This document shows, in pieces, positions 26,561 through 35,217 of a stretch of DNA of 64,000 nucleotides. The stretch is from G963665495 sp963665495 (lineage in GTDB: Bacteria > Desulfobacterota > Desulfovibrionia > Desulfovibrionales > Desulfovibrionaceae), in the NCBI GenBank assembly GCA_963665495.1, contig OY762289.1:5890001-5954000 (forward strand). The letters run 5' to 3'. The position numbers and the translations under genes were made by a program. The notes under the pieces are model-generated. The model was given only the letters and a program-made list of their open reading frames with translations. It was not told the DNA's origin and made no database searches. Within the stretch, counting starts at the first letter, position 1; every line of letters begins with the position of its first letter.

Positions 26561-26875
26561 CGGGATATAGGCGCTATTGCCATCCGAAGGATGGAGAACC
26601 GCAGGCTGATTCAGTTCAGTTAGTCGAGTTCCGCCCAGGGTACTCAATGCGTTTGTTATTGCAACAGACGATCAAGGAAACGGCGGGGTTTAATTCGTAC
26701 GTTTCTTTAAGCCCCAACGGGGCGAAATAAATAGAGCCCAGGATGCACCCCTGGGATAAGCGGCGTGCAGACAGTGGAGCCCTGCAGGGCTTGTTTGTTC
26801 TGCCTGCCTTCCCAGGGCCTCGATTTGATCTTTACCTATCTCCCCCGTTGGAACTCTGGCATCCGTCACTACGTC
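26561..26875. other. Intergenic region of 315 bp with REP-like palindromes
   Basis: No gene is seen between the convergent regulator and surface-protein genes. The second half holds a chain of GC-rich palindromes (26711-26791), listed separately. These could terminate transcription from both sides. Confidence 0.6.
26711..26791. repeat. REP-like palindrome cluster
   Basis: Three palindromes follow one another: GCCCC-aac-GGGGC (26711-26723), CCCAGG-N7-CCTGGG (26737-26755) and the perfect 14-bp AGCCCTGCAGGGCT (26778-26791) followed by TGTTTG. The last shares GGAGCCCTG...CAGGGCTTGTTT with the large hairpin at 48120-48182. The style is that of dispersed intergenic repeats found in many copies in some bacterial genomes. 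Confidence 0.5.
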
Positions 26876-27872
26876 TCAGTCGCTCTCGCCGAAGAGCGTC
26901 CAGTTTGTTGCGAGGCCGTTTTCATAGGCCGTTTGGATGCTGTCCAGGGTGGCGCTGTCGTTGAGCTTCCAGACCGTGACCCTGCCGCTGTCGCGGTTGT
27001 GCCAGAGCAGGGCGGGCGTATCGAAGAGGGAGAACGCGCCCACCAGGTTCCAGGCGGTGTTAACCTTGCCTTCGTACACAAAGCCCCAGCCGTCGGACTG
27101 CTGCGTATTCTGTAGAACGCTCTGGTTGTTCAAGCGCCAGTACGCGACTTTGCCGGAGGTTTCGTTGTGCCAGAACAGGGTGGGGGTGTCGTTTACCGTC
27201 AGCGCGTCCGTCAGGCTCCAGGACGTAGAGAGACCCGTGTCATTGACCCAGCCCCAGGTGTCGTTTTCGTCGGCTTCCGCCAGCAGGCCGTCGGCTGTCA
27301 GTCGCCAGTACGCGATGCGGTTGTTGTTTGCGTTGCGCCAGATGACCACCGGGAGATCGTTCTGGACAAGCACGCCCAGGGCCTGCCAGTTGTCCCGTAC
27401 GTCCAGGTCGGGCGCCACTTCATCCCAGCCCGAACCCCGGGTGCTGTCCTGTAGGGCGCAGTCGCTGGACAAACGCCAGACGACCAGCCGGGTGGTGTCG
27501 TGCTTCTGCCAGAAGAGCAAGGGCGCGTCGTTGATGACGGCCGAGCCGGCCAGCTGCCAGTCGCTGGAGAGCATTGCGTCCGAAGAAACAACTTCCATGT
27601 TGTTGGTCAGGCTGCCGTCGCTGTTCAAGCGCCAGCAGGCCACCAGTCCGGAAACCGTACTGCGCAGCAGCAGCACTTTGTAATCACCGGCCTGGAGCAC
27701 GTTTTCAATGGCCCAGCTGTCGGAAAGGGTCTGCGTATCGGATACGAGTCCGTTGGAACCGTCCGTGGCCGTGTCCAGGACGCCGTCGCTGTTCAGCCGC
27801 CAGTAAGCCAGCTTATGGTTATCCGTGTTACGCCAGAGCAGCAGCGTGTCGTCCAGTGTGGAGCCGCCGTCA
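26874..27872. repeat. Long direct repeat, copy A (C-terminal domain of surface protein 1)
   Basis: About 1 kb is almost identical to 29935-30925, with only scattered substitutions. It covers the shared repeat domain, stops abruptly at the stop-codon side and fades in the Asp-rich linker. This indicates recent duplication or gene conversion. Confidence 0.9.
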
Positions 27873-29734
27873 TTATTGCCGTCATCTCCATTGTCTCCAT
27901 CGTCGTCATTATCGCCGTTATCCCCGTTGTCATCATTGTCGTCGTCATCATTGTTCGCGGCTTTGGTGGTGAAATGGAGCAGCTCGCCGTAAACATTCGC
28001 GGACGCGTCCGTGGCATAGGCTTTGAGGTAGTATTTAGTTTCGGCGGCCAGTTCGGCGAGCGTGAACGAAAAGCTGGTCTTGCCGGGGTCAGGCGTTGTG
28101 CTTTTGCATACGCCTTTGTCCGCGGGGTCAGTTGCGGAGTCGGTGTTGAAGCAGACTCCCGTGGCTGTGAGCGAGGTGTCTGAATCAGTCACACTGAAAA
28201 CCACGGTCGCCCCCGAACTTGTCACATTTGAGACGCTGCTGGATCCGACCTTGAAGTCCGTCAATTCCACGGCGCCGGCATCCCAACCGTTTTGTTGAGG
28301 CCGGGCAACACCCCGGACGTCTTCCAGCAGCAGGTCCGCAATGTCCGCATCCGTTGAAAGTTCCGTCAGGTCCACGCCCGCGTCAACGGTATCGCTGTAT
28401 GATTCCGGAATCAGCACCTGCAGCCCGGCCCAGCTGTCGGACAGGGTTGTGAAACTGTCCAGGCGCAATTCGGTGGCGGTATAGCCGGAGTTGTCCTCGC
28501 CTGTAACCGAAGAATATGTCGTTGAGATTGTGCCGTAAAAATTTCCTCCCGCCAAAGTAAGATCGCAACGGTAACAGTCTATGTCCGTTGTTCCATTGTT
28601 GTTGGCGATAACACTGTTTGCTATGACAATGGTTTGCGCTTCGAAGGAAACCAATTCTGATGCGGAGTTTGTTTCTGATGCTTCAATTATTGTTGAAGAG
28701 TAAATGTATACTTTGTTGTAAGTAGAACCTGCGTATGAACATATCTCTGAAAAATAACTGGCAGTATTATTATATAAGGTTGAATTTATTAATGAAAATT
28801 TTGAATCGAAAGCATAAAAAGCACCAGATTGAGACCCCGGACCAGGCATTGTATTATTAGCTATGGTAGTATTGTATACTGTTAAATCAGAAGATATTGT
28901 AAAAATAGTTCCTTTTGTGTCAAAAAAATCGTTCGAATTATAAGAAAAATTTGAGTTGATAATTTTAAGTGTAGCTGAAGAAACTGAAAGAACAGTGCCA
29001 TCAGAAGTATAACTATCATTGTCAGGGTCATCAGAGTTCGAATTGTTATACATAAAAGAGCATTTTGTTATAGTGAATGTTCCTGAACTGAATTTAATAA
29101 CACCAGTAGATTCAGTACCATTGGAAACGTTTGAATGAAATGTTGTTGTAGTAATCGCCAGGTTGGAATTAGACGATACAATTGCACTCCCAGAAGGAGC
29201 GCTGTTACTCAGAAAATTACAGTTTGAAATATCCATTGTGCCGGCGTATGAGGCATAGATAACACCGCCATTGGAGCCTTTGTTGGAAGAAAAGGTGCAA
29301 TTGTCCACATCAAGATCCGCAGAAGCGCTGAGGGAGATCACGCCACCGTCGGTAGTGTTGGAACCGCATCCGCTGAATGTGAGATTTTCAATCTTTACGG
29401 CCGCGCTGTTGTTGATGGTGAACACTCTGTTGCTCGAGTCGGTGTTGATGGCGAGCGTTTCGTCTGCCGGACCGCTGATGGTCAGGTTCTTGTCTATAGT
29501 AATCGAGCTGCTTACGGTGATGGTCCCCAGACCAGAGGCAAAGGTGATGGTGCTGTCCGCAGCCGCGTTGCTGATGACGTAGGGTAGGGAGCCTTCGCCG
29601 GAGCCACTGGCGACGCTGACTATGTCGGCTGCCAAGGCGCTGTGAGGCCTCGCCATGGCAAAAATAACAACGGCGAAAAAGAACAGAAAAAGGGAGACGC
29701 ATGGCAGGTCGGGTAAGCGCGTATTTGTTTTCAT
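26876..29734 (-). CDS. Exported beta-helix surface protein with Trp-rich C-terminal repeats (1)
   Basis: The 952-residue protein starts with a signal peptide (basic MKTNTRLPD then a hydrophobic run ending in ALAAD). Residues about 40-430 are Ser/Asn/Thr-rich with repeated NxxF/NCTF-like steps, typical of a right-handed beta-helix of the Pmp/pectate-lyase-like type. A fibronectin-like domain follows (about 490-595), then an acidic Asp/Asn/Gly linker (about 595-630) and six repeats of about 50 residues with core WRN...AYWRLNSDG (about 630-952). No LPXTG, autotransporter barrel or other anchor is seen. I start at the second ATG, which begins the signal peptide. Function: probably adhesion or cell-surface contact. 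Confidence 0.8.
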   Translation of the reverse strand: MKTNTRLPDLPCVSLFLFFFAVVIFAMARPHSALAADIVSVASGSGEGSLPYVISNAAADSTITFASGLGTITVSSSITIDKNLTISGPADETLAINTDSSNRVFTINNSAAVKIENLTFSGCGSNTTDGGVISLSASADLDVDNCTFSSNKGSNGGVIYASYAGTMDISNCNFLSNSAPSGSAIVSSNSNLAITTTTFHSNVSNGTESTGVIKFSSGTFTITKCSFMYNNSNSDDPDNDSYTSDGTVLSVSSATLKIINSNFSYNSNDFFDTKGTIFTISSDLTVYNTTIANNTMPGPGSQSGAFYAFDSKFSLINSTLYNNTASYFSEICSYAGSTYNKVYIYSSTIIEASETNSASELVSFEAQTIVIANSVIANNNGTTDIDCYRCDLTLAGGNFYGTISTTYSSVTGEDNSGYTATELRLDSFTTLSDSWAGLQVLIPESYSDTVDAGVDLTELSTDADIADLLLEDVRGVARPQQNGWDAGAVELTDFKVGSSSVSNVTSSGATVVFSVTDSDTSLTATGVCFNTDSATDPADKGVCKSTTPDPGKTSFSFTLAELAAETKYYLKAYATDASANVYGELLHFTTKAANNDDDDNDDNGDNGDNDDDGDNGDDGNNDGGSTLDDTLLLWRNTDNHKLAYWRLNSDGVLDTATDGSNGLVSDTQTLSDSWAIENVLQAGDYKVLLLRSTVSGLVACWRLNSDGSLTNNMEVVSSDAMLSSDWQLAGSAVINDAPLLFWQKHDTTRLVVWRLSSDCALQDSTRGSGWDEVAPDLDVRDNWQALGVLVQNDLPVVIWRNANNNRIAYWRLTADGLLAEADENDTWGWVNDTGLSTSWSLTDALTVNDTPTLFWHNETSGKVAYWRLNNQSVLQNTQQSDGWGFVYEGKVNTAWNLVGAFSLFDTPALLWHNRDSGRVTVWKLNDSATLDSIQTAYENGLATNWTLFGESD

Positions 29735-29934
29735 AGTGGTTTTTCCATTTTTTGCGAACAAAAGCGCATTATTGTTTGCAGGATACTATAATTATGTGGA
29801 AATTATCCTGGAAAACTATCGATAGAATTATGACCCGGACTCTACTTGTGACGGCCCGGCGGTATTTCTGTTTCGGTCCAAGCCTGTTTTGTGCCTGGTG
29901 GAATGGCTTTTTGCAGGGACATCTGACCAGCGCC

Positions 29935-30925
29935 TCAGTCGCTCTCGCCGAAGAGCGTCCAGTTTGTTGCGAGGCCGTTTTCATAGGCCGTTTGGATGCT
30001 GTCCAGGGTGGCGCTGTCGTTGAGCTTCCAGACCGCGACCCTACCGCTGTTGCGGTTGTGCCAGAGCAGGGCGGGCGTATCGAACAGGGAGAACGCGCCC
30101 ACCAGGTTCCAGGCGGTGTTAACCTTGCCTTCGTACACAAAGCCCCAGCCGTCGGACTGCTGCGTATTCTGTAGAACGCTCTGGTTATTCAAGCGCCAGT
30201 ACGCGACTTTGCCGGAGGTTTCGTTGCGCCAGAACAGGGTGGGGGTGTCGTTTACCGTCAGCGCGTCCGTCAGGCTCCAAGACGTGGAGAGGCCCGTATC
30301 ATTGACCCAGCCCCAGGTGTCGTTTTTGTCGGCTTCCGCCAGCAGGCCGTCGGCTGTCAGTCGCCAATACGCGATGCGGTTGTTGTTTGCGTTGCGCCAG
30401 ATGACCACCGGGACGTTATTCTGAACCAGCACGCCCAGCGCCTGCCAGTTGTCCCGTACGTCCAGGTCGGGCGCCACTTCATCCCAGCCCGAACCCCGGG
30501 TGCTGTCCTGTAGGGCGCAGTCGCTGGACAAACGCCAGACGACCAGCCGGGTGCTGTTATCTTTCTGCCAGAACAGCAGGGGCGCGTCGTTGATGACGGC
30601 CGAGCCGGCCAGCTGCCAGTCGCTGGAGAGCATTGCGTCCGAAGAGACAAATTCCATGTTGTTGGCTAGGCTGCCGTCGCTGTTCAAGCGCCAGCAGGCC
30701 ACCAGTCCGGAAACCGTACTGCGCAGCAGCAGCACTTTGTAATCACCGGCTTGGAACACGCTTTCTATGTTCCAGCTGTCGGAAAGGGTCTGGGTGGCGG
30801 AGACGAGCCCGTTGGAACCGTTGGTGGAAGTGTCCAGAACGCCATCGCTGTTCAGTCGCCAATAGGCCAGTTTGTGACTGTCCGCGTTGCGCCAGAGCAA
30901 CAGCGTGTCGTCCAGTGTGGAGCCG
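29935..30925. repeat. Long direct repeat, copy B (C-terminal domain of surface protein 2)
   Basis: This is the partner of 26874-27872. The N-terminal helix parts of the two genes differ strongly, while this domain and the signal-peptide-proximal region remain close. Confidence 0.9.
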
Positions 30926-32904
30926 TTGTTATCGTTGCCGTCGTCGCCATTGTCGTCGTCGCCGTCATCTCCATTATCTCCGTTATCCCCATCATCAATG
31001 TCTCCATCTCCGGAATCATCATTGTCATCCCCGTCGTCAACGTCTCCATCGCCTGAGTCATCATTGTCATCCCCATCACCAATGCCTTCATCTCCATCGT
31101 CATCGTCATCATCATTGCTGACGGCAGTGGTACTGAATTCCAGCAGCTCGCCGTAAACGCTCGCGGATGCGTCCGTGGCAAAGGCTCTGGCGTAGTATGT
31201 GGTGCCGTCGGCCAGTCCGGAAAGCGCGAACGTGAAGCTTGTTTGATCGTCCTCAGGTGTAGTGCGTTTGCATAGCCCAGATTCTGCGGGGTCTTCAGAA
31301 GAGTCTGTATCGTAGCAGACGCCGGCCGATGTGAGGGGAGTGTCCGAATCCGTCAGGCTGAAGGCCACGGTGGCGCCGGAGTTGGTCACGTTGGAAACGC
31401 TGGTGGTGGTAACCTTTAAAAGCCTTGCTTCCACAGCGCCCGAGTCCCAGTTCTCGCCTTGATACCGGGCAACGCCCCGGACGTCTTCCGCAAGGGCGCT
31501 GATAGCGTCCGTATTCAAACCCAGACCCTCAGTTGAGGGTGCAACGCCATTGTCGATAACCGGGCTGTTCGACTCGGGAATTAGTACCTGCAGGTCCGCT
31601 TCGTTGCCGGACAGAGTGGTAAGGCTGCCTAGCAGCAATGTGTCGGGGCTATGGCCGGAGATGTCTGTTGCCGTGGAAGAATCCTCTCCAGAGACAGTAC
31701 CGTAAAAGTTCCCTCCGGCCAGGGTCGCATCGACGTCGCCACTGAAATAAATATCCGTTACGCCCTTGTTGTTGGTGATGATGCAGTTGGCAATGGTGGT
31801 TGTGCCGCCTTCAAAGTATGTTACATTTGAAGCGATATTTGATGTTGAAATTTCAACAATTGTGGAAGATAAGATATTTACAGTATAATCGCTATCATTT
31901 ATTGAAAAAAGTGCAGAAGCATGCTCAGAAGTATTATTGTATAAAGTTGTATTTATTAAATTAATATCACTATTGAAAGAATAAACTGCACCTCCATAAG
32001 AATTTTCTTTTGATAAATAGTTATTTTCAAAACTACTATTTATTAAAGTGAAATCAGAATAATAAGCATATATTGCACCGCCTTTTGCATTAGGGTAATT
32101 ACTTATATTTTTCGAAAACATTGAATTCTTTATAGTTACATCTGCGTATAGTGCTGTTATCGCATTTCCCATAGGGTATGTTTCATCGCCGTAACTTTCG
32201 GAAAATGTACATATGTTATAAATAAAAGAGCAGCCTGAAATATCAGCAGTTTTGCCTAAAATTTGAATCGTTCCCGCAGTATAGTCATTATTTGAAGCTT
32301 CATTTCCGTAAAAAAGCGTGTTTGTTACTTCTAATTCTGTATTTGACACGCAAATAGAGCTTCCACCTTCGGCTAAGTTGCTTTCGAAAGTGCAGTTGGA
32401 AATATTGATTTCAGTGGCGCTCGACGCATAAATGCACCCCCCATCATCAGCCGTGTTGTTGAAAAAAGTGCAGTTATCCAATGTTAAGCTGGCAGAGTCG
32501 CTGATAGCCATCACTCCTCCGCTCAATGAAGTAGCTCCGCACCCTGAGAATGAAAGATTTTCCATGCTGACGGCGGCGCTGCTGTTGATGGCGAACACCT
32601 GCCCGCTGGAATTGGTGATGGTGAGGGTTTCGTATTCCGGTCCACTGATGGTCAGGTTCTTGTTTATGGTGATCGCGCTGCTCACCGTGATGGTGCCCAG
32701 GCCCGAGGCAAAGGTGATGGTGCTGTCCGCAGCCGCGTTGCTGATGACGTAGGGCAGGGAGCCTGCGCCGGTGCCGCTGGCCACGCTGACGATGTCTGCG
32801 GCCAGAGCTTTGCCGGGTGTCGCCGGAACGAAGAGGGCCATGGCAAAAATGAACAGAAAAAGCGAGACACTGGGCAGAGGCGGTATACGTAAGCAAGTAT
32901 TCAT
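29935..32904 (-). CDS. Exported beta-helix surface protein with Trp-rich C-terminal repeats (2)
   Basis: The 989-residue paralogue has the same plan as its neighbour: signal peptide (MNTCLRIPPLP, hydrophobic run, ALAAD), an Asn/Ser-rich beta-helix (about 40-460), a fibronectin-like domain (about 500-610), a longer acidic linker with repeated GDGD-V/I-DDGDDNDDS units, and six Trp-rich repeats nearly identical to those of protein 1. I chose the ATG six bases after GGGG. DNA coding for the helix part is markedly AT-rich (about 31790-32450) relative to the rest. Asp-rich linkers often bind calcium; that is an inference here. Confidence 0.8.
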   Translation of the reverse strand: MNTCLRIPPLPSVSLFLFIFAMALFVPATPGKALAADIVSVASGTGAGSLPYVISNAAADSTITFASGLGTITVSSAITINKNLTISGPEYETLTITNSSGQVFAINSSAAVSMENLSFSGCGATSLSGGVMAISDSASLTLDNCTFFNNTADDGGCIYASSATEINISNCTFESNLAEGGSSICVSNTELEVTNTLFYGNEASNNDYTAGTIQILGKTADISGCSFIYNICTFSESYGDETYPMGNAITALYADVTIKNSMFSKNISNYPNAKGGAIYAYYSDFTLINSSFENNYLSKENSYGGAVYSFNSDINLINTTLYNNTSEHASALFSINDSDYTVNILSSTIVEISTSNIASNVTYFEGGTTTIANCIITNNKGVTDIYFSGDVDATLAGGNFYGTVSGEDSSTATDISGHSPDTLLLGSLTTLSGNEADLQVLIPESNSPVIDNGVAPSTEGLGLNTDAISALAEDVRGVARYQGENWDSGAVEARLLKVTTTSVSNVTNSGATVAFSLTDSDTPLTSAGVCYDTDSSEDPAESGLCKRTTPEDDQTSFTFALSGLADGTTYYARAFATDASASVYGELLEFSTTAVSNDDDDDDGDEGIGDGDDNDDSGDGDVDDGDDNDDSGDGDIDDGDNGDNGDDGDDDNGDDGNDNNGSTLDDTLLLWRNADSHKLAYWRLNSDGVLDTSTNGSNGLVSATQTLSDSWNIESVFQAGDYKVLLLRSTVSGLVACWRLNSDGSLANNMEFVSSDAMLSSDWQLAGSAVINDAPLLFWQKDNSTRLVVWRLSSDCALQDSTRGSGWDEVAPDLDVRDNWQALGVLVQNNVPVVIWRNANNNRIAYWRLTADGLLAEADKNDTWGWVNDTGLSTSWSLTDALTVNDTPTLFWRNETSGKVAYWRLNNQSVLQNTQQSDGWGFVYEGKVNTAWNLVGAFSLFDTPALLWHNRNSGRVAVWKLNDSATLDSIQTAYENGLATNWTLFGESD

Positions 32905-33417
32905 CTTTATCCCCATAAAAAACAAAGATACTGGTGTCCGGATCGCGTACAAGATAGACAGCGTTGTGGATAAAGTATCGAAAATAACTATTTGAATGGT
33001 GACGATTCGGCGTCATCCGGTTACGGTCTGCGAACAATTCTTCGTCGAAATTGGTGGGTATGATGCGCGTATGGAAGTGGGCGGGCTTTTGTTATCGCAC
33101 TTGTTTTTATGGAGAAAAATACTGCCTGGAGTTAAGTGGTCAGCATCGTCAGAGACCGGCGATAGAAGGTTTATGCAGGTTATGATGTTATTCAAGTCGG
33201 TTGTCGCAGAACTGGTTTGTGTCAGAATGATACTTTTTTGTGGCATTTCAATGAACGCCCTGTCTTTTTTTTACAGACTTTCCAAATTTTTTAATCAAAA
33301 AAACTTTTTTGGCTAACCAGAGATAATAATTGAAACAATGCTTGTGACATTGATCACAAGCTATATGTTTAAATTAACATAGTAAAATTTTTTTAAGGGG
33401 TTAGCTCGCATTTTTGA

Positions 33418-33462
33418 GTTGTTTTGACCCAAACGCACCTTTTTCTGAGTCATTATGACTCA
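33418..33462 (+). promoter_or_regulatory. Composite upstream activator-binding element (copy 2, mop operon)
   Basis: The element reads GTTGTTTTGACCCAA (33418-33432), then TGAGTCA (33446-33452), then TGACTCA (33456-33462). The last two form a perfect 9-bp inverted repeat around one base. Half-site gaps of 14 and 3 bp are identical to the adh copy at 5764-5808. It lies 191 bp before the sigma-54 promoter; in the adh copy the distance is 192 bp. Confidence 0.65.
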
Positions 33463-33615
33463 GACAGGTAACAGTCTGTTATATAGAGATAAAGTACGTA
33501 AAATAGTTCCATATCATGCGTAAGTGAGGAAAAAACGACCCCAATAGCCTTCCAGATGTCACTTCTGAGCTGCTTTTCGTGTTATAATCGCTTAGTTTTA
33601 ATTAAAAAACCATCT

Positions 33616-33631
33616 TGGCTTCTTCTTTGCT
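33616..33631 (+). promoter_or_regulatory. Sigma-54 (-24/-12) promoter of the mop operon
   Basis: TGGCTTCTTCTTTGCT has the TGGC and TTGCT elements at exact sigma-54 spacing. It starts 84 bp after the beginning of the AAAACGACCC box, the same as in the adh promoter. The predicted start site near 33642 leaves a leader of about 480 nt. Confidence 0.72.
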
Positions 33632-34123
33632 TAGTACCAATCAGCGAGCAAGTGCAGCGATTCGCGGTGCAGCCGCGATGCCCTGCTTTCAGGTCTACGA
33701 TTATTGATAACCATCTTGAATAATGAATTAATTTCAAGAAAATTCAGGCTGGTGATTTTCATTTCTGTGCCTGCGCCGTAAGCAATTTTCTCGGCGCTTC
33801 GATTGTTTCATATGAGCTGTTTGTTATAGAAACGAAAGAGAAATGATGATTATATGATTGTTGACTTTATTATGCCTTTGGGGGCATGAAAGCAGTGTAG
33901 GCTACATTGTGAGAAAAAGATCAAGCTCTTGCAAAGTAATCTCATGAACAAAGCAACTTCAAGTCGAATGATGTAACTGTTGCAGAAGTGAGACTGAAAA
34001 AACGACAGATTAATGCGGGTGTTCGAAAATGATACATACGCAAATGTATCTTTTCCAAGGTGACTCTGACTCTTTTTCGTTTTGGCCGTTGAGCTTAAAT
34101 CTGAGAATCAAGGAAGTGCAACA

Positions 34124-35146
34124 ATGATGAAACGTGTTGCCGTTCAGGATGCAGTAGGCATGGTTCTGTGCCACGATCTGACGCGAATAGTGCCCGGTGA
34201 GTTCAAGGGACGGGCTTTTCAGAAAGGGCATGTCGTCCAGGAGGAAGACATTCCCAAACTCTTGAGCATGGGTAAGGAAAATCTCTACGTGCTGACCCTG
34301 GAAGACGGGTTCGTACATGAGAACGAGGCAGCCCAGCGCATTTGTTCCGCGGCGATGGGGAAGGGGCTGAATTTGACCGAAGTCTGTGAAGGGCGCATCA
34401 ATATGACTGCAGCATATGATGGCCTGCTCAAGATCGACGTACAGGCTTTGTCGCAAGTCAACAGCCAGGAAGGCGTGGTTCTTTCCACCGTGCACACCAA
34501 CCAGATGGTTACCGAGGGACGGCCTGTGGCCGGAGCCCGTGTCGTGCCTCTGGTAGTGGAAGAAGAACGCCTGGAAGCAGTCGAGTCCATCTGCGCGCAA
34601 GCGCATCCCGTCATTGAAGTCAAACCTTTCATCCCCATGAACATCGGATTGGTGACCACGGGCAGCGAGATCTATTCCGGACGCATCAAGGACGCTTTTG
34701 GTCCTGTTGTTTCCAAAAAGTTCGCTGCGTATGGCAGCCGTGTAGTTGATCAGAAGTTCACCTCGGATGAAAAGAGCATGACAACAGCCGCCATCAGGGA
34801 GTTCCTGGACCAGGGAGTCGACATGGTGGTGTGCACCGGAGGGATGTCCGTGGATCCCGACGACCAGACGCCGACCAGCATCCGTGATGCCGGTGGCGAG
34901 GTCGTCACCTACGGGACCCCGACATTTCCAGGTGCCATGTTTATGCTGGCCTATGTAGACGGTACGCCCGTTATCGGATTGCCGGGCTGCGTCATGTACT
35001 ACAATGCCAGCATTTTTGAATTGGTCGTACCACGGCTTCTGGCCGGAGAGCGGTTAACCAGGCAGGACATTGTCGCAATGGGGCACGGCGGCTTTTGCGC
35101 CGGGTGCGACGTCTGCCGTTATCCGATCTGTCCGTTTGGAAAATAG
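34124..35146 (+). CDS. Molybdopterin-binding protein (MoeA/MogA-like domain) with Cys-rich tail
   Basis: The 340-residue protein has a MoCF-type molybdopterin-binding domain in its second half (NIGLVTTGSEIYSGRIKDAFG; VVCTGGMSVDPDDQTP; GLPGCVMYYNASIFE). It ends in CAGCDVCRYPICPFGK, four cysteines that could hold a metal or cluster. It lacks parts of full-length MoeA. I chose the ATG after AAGGAAG; the upstream TTG frame is rejected. It is the first gene of the mop operon, so insertion or delivery of molybdenum cofactor to Mop is the likely job. Confidence 0.86.
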   Translation: MMKRVAVQDAVGMVLCHDLTRIVPGEFKGRAFQKGHVVQEEDIPKLLSMGKENLYVLTLEDGFVHENEAAQRICSAAMGKGLNLTEVCEGRINMTAAYDGLLKIDVQALSQVNSQEGVVLSTVHTNQMVTEGRPVAGARVVPLVVEEERLEAVESICAQAHPVIEVKPFIPMNIGLVTTGSEIYSGRIKDAFGPVVSKKFAAYGSRVVDQKFTSDEKSMTTAAIREFLDQGVDMVVCTGGMSVDPDDQTPTSIRDAGGEVVTYGTPTFPGAMFMLAYVDGTPVIGLPGCVMYYNASIFELVVPRLLAGERLTRQDIVAMGHGGFCAGCDVCRYPICPFGK

Positions 35147-35217
35147 TTGACTGGTTCAAAATAGTTATCGGTGATTACAGGTTAACATCCTAAAAAAGGA
35201 CCAAGGAGGTTTCTTTA

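Larger units (their letters stand above)
32905..34123. other. Long AT-rich intergenic control region before the mop operon
   Basis: About 1.2 kb has no credible gene. It holds the composite activator element (33418-33462), the AAAACGACCC box (33532-33541), a sigma-54 promoter (33616-33631) and then about 480 nt of presumed untranslated leader. Short reading frames at 32996-33316 lack recognisable products. Confidence 0.7.

Noticed and set aside
30930..31130. CRISPR-like repeats
   Set aside because: The repeats are contiguous, in frame and code for an acidic linker; there are no spacers.
32996..33316. Short frames in the region before the mop operon
   Set aside because: Composition and lack of a ribosome-binding site point to non-coding DNA.
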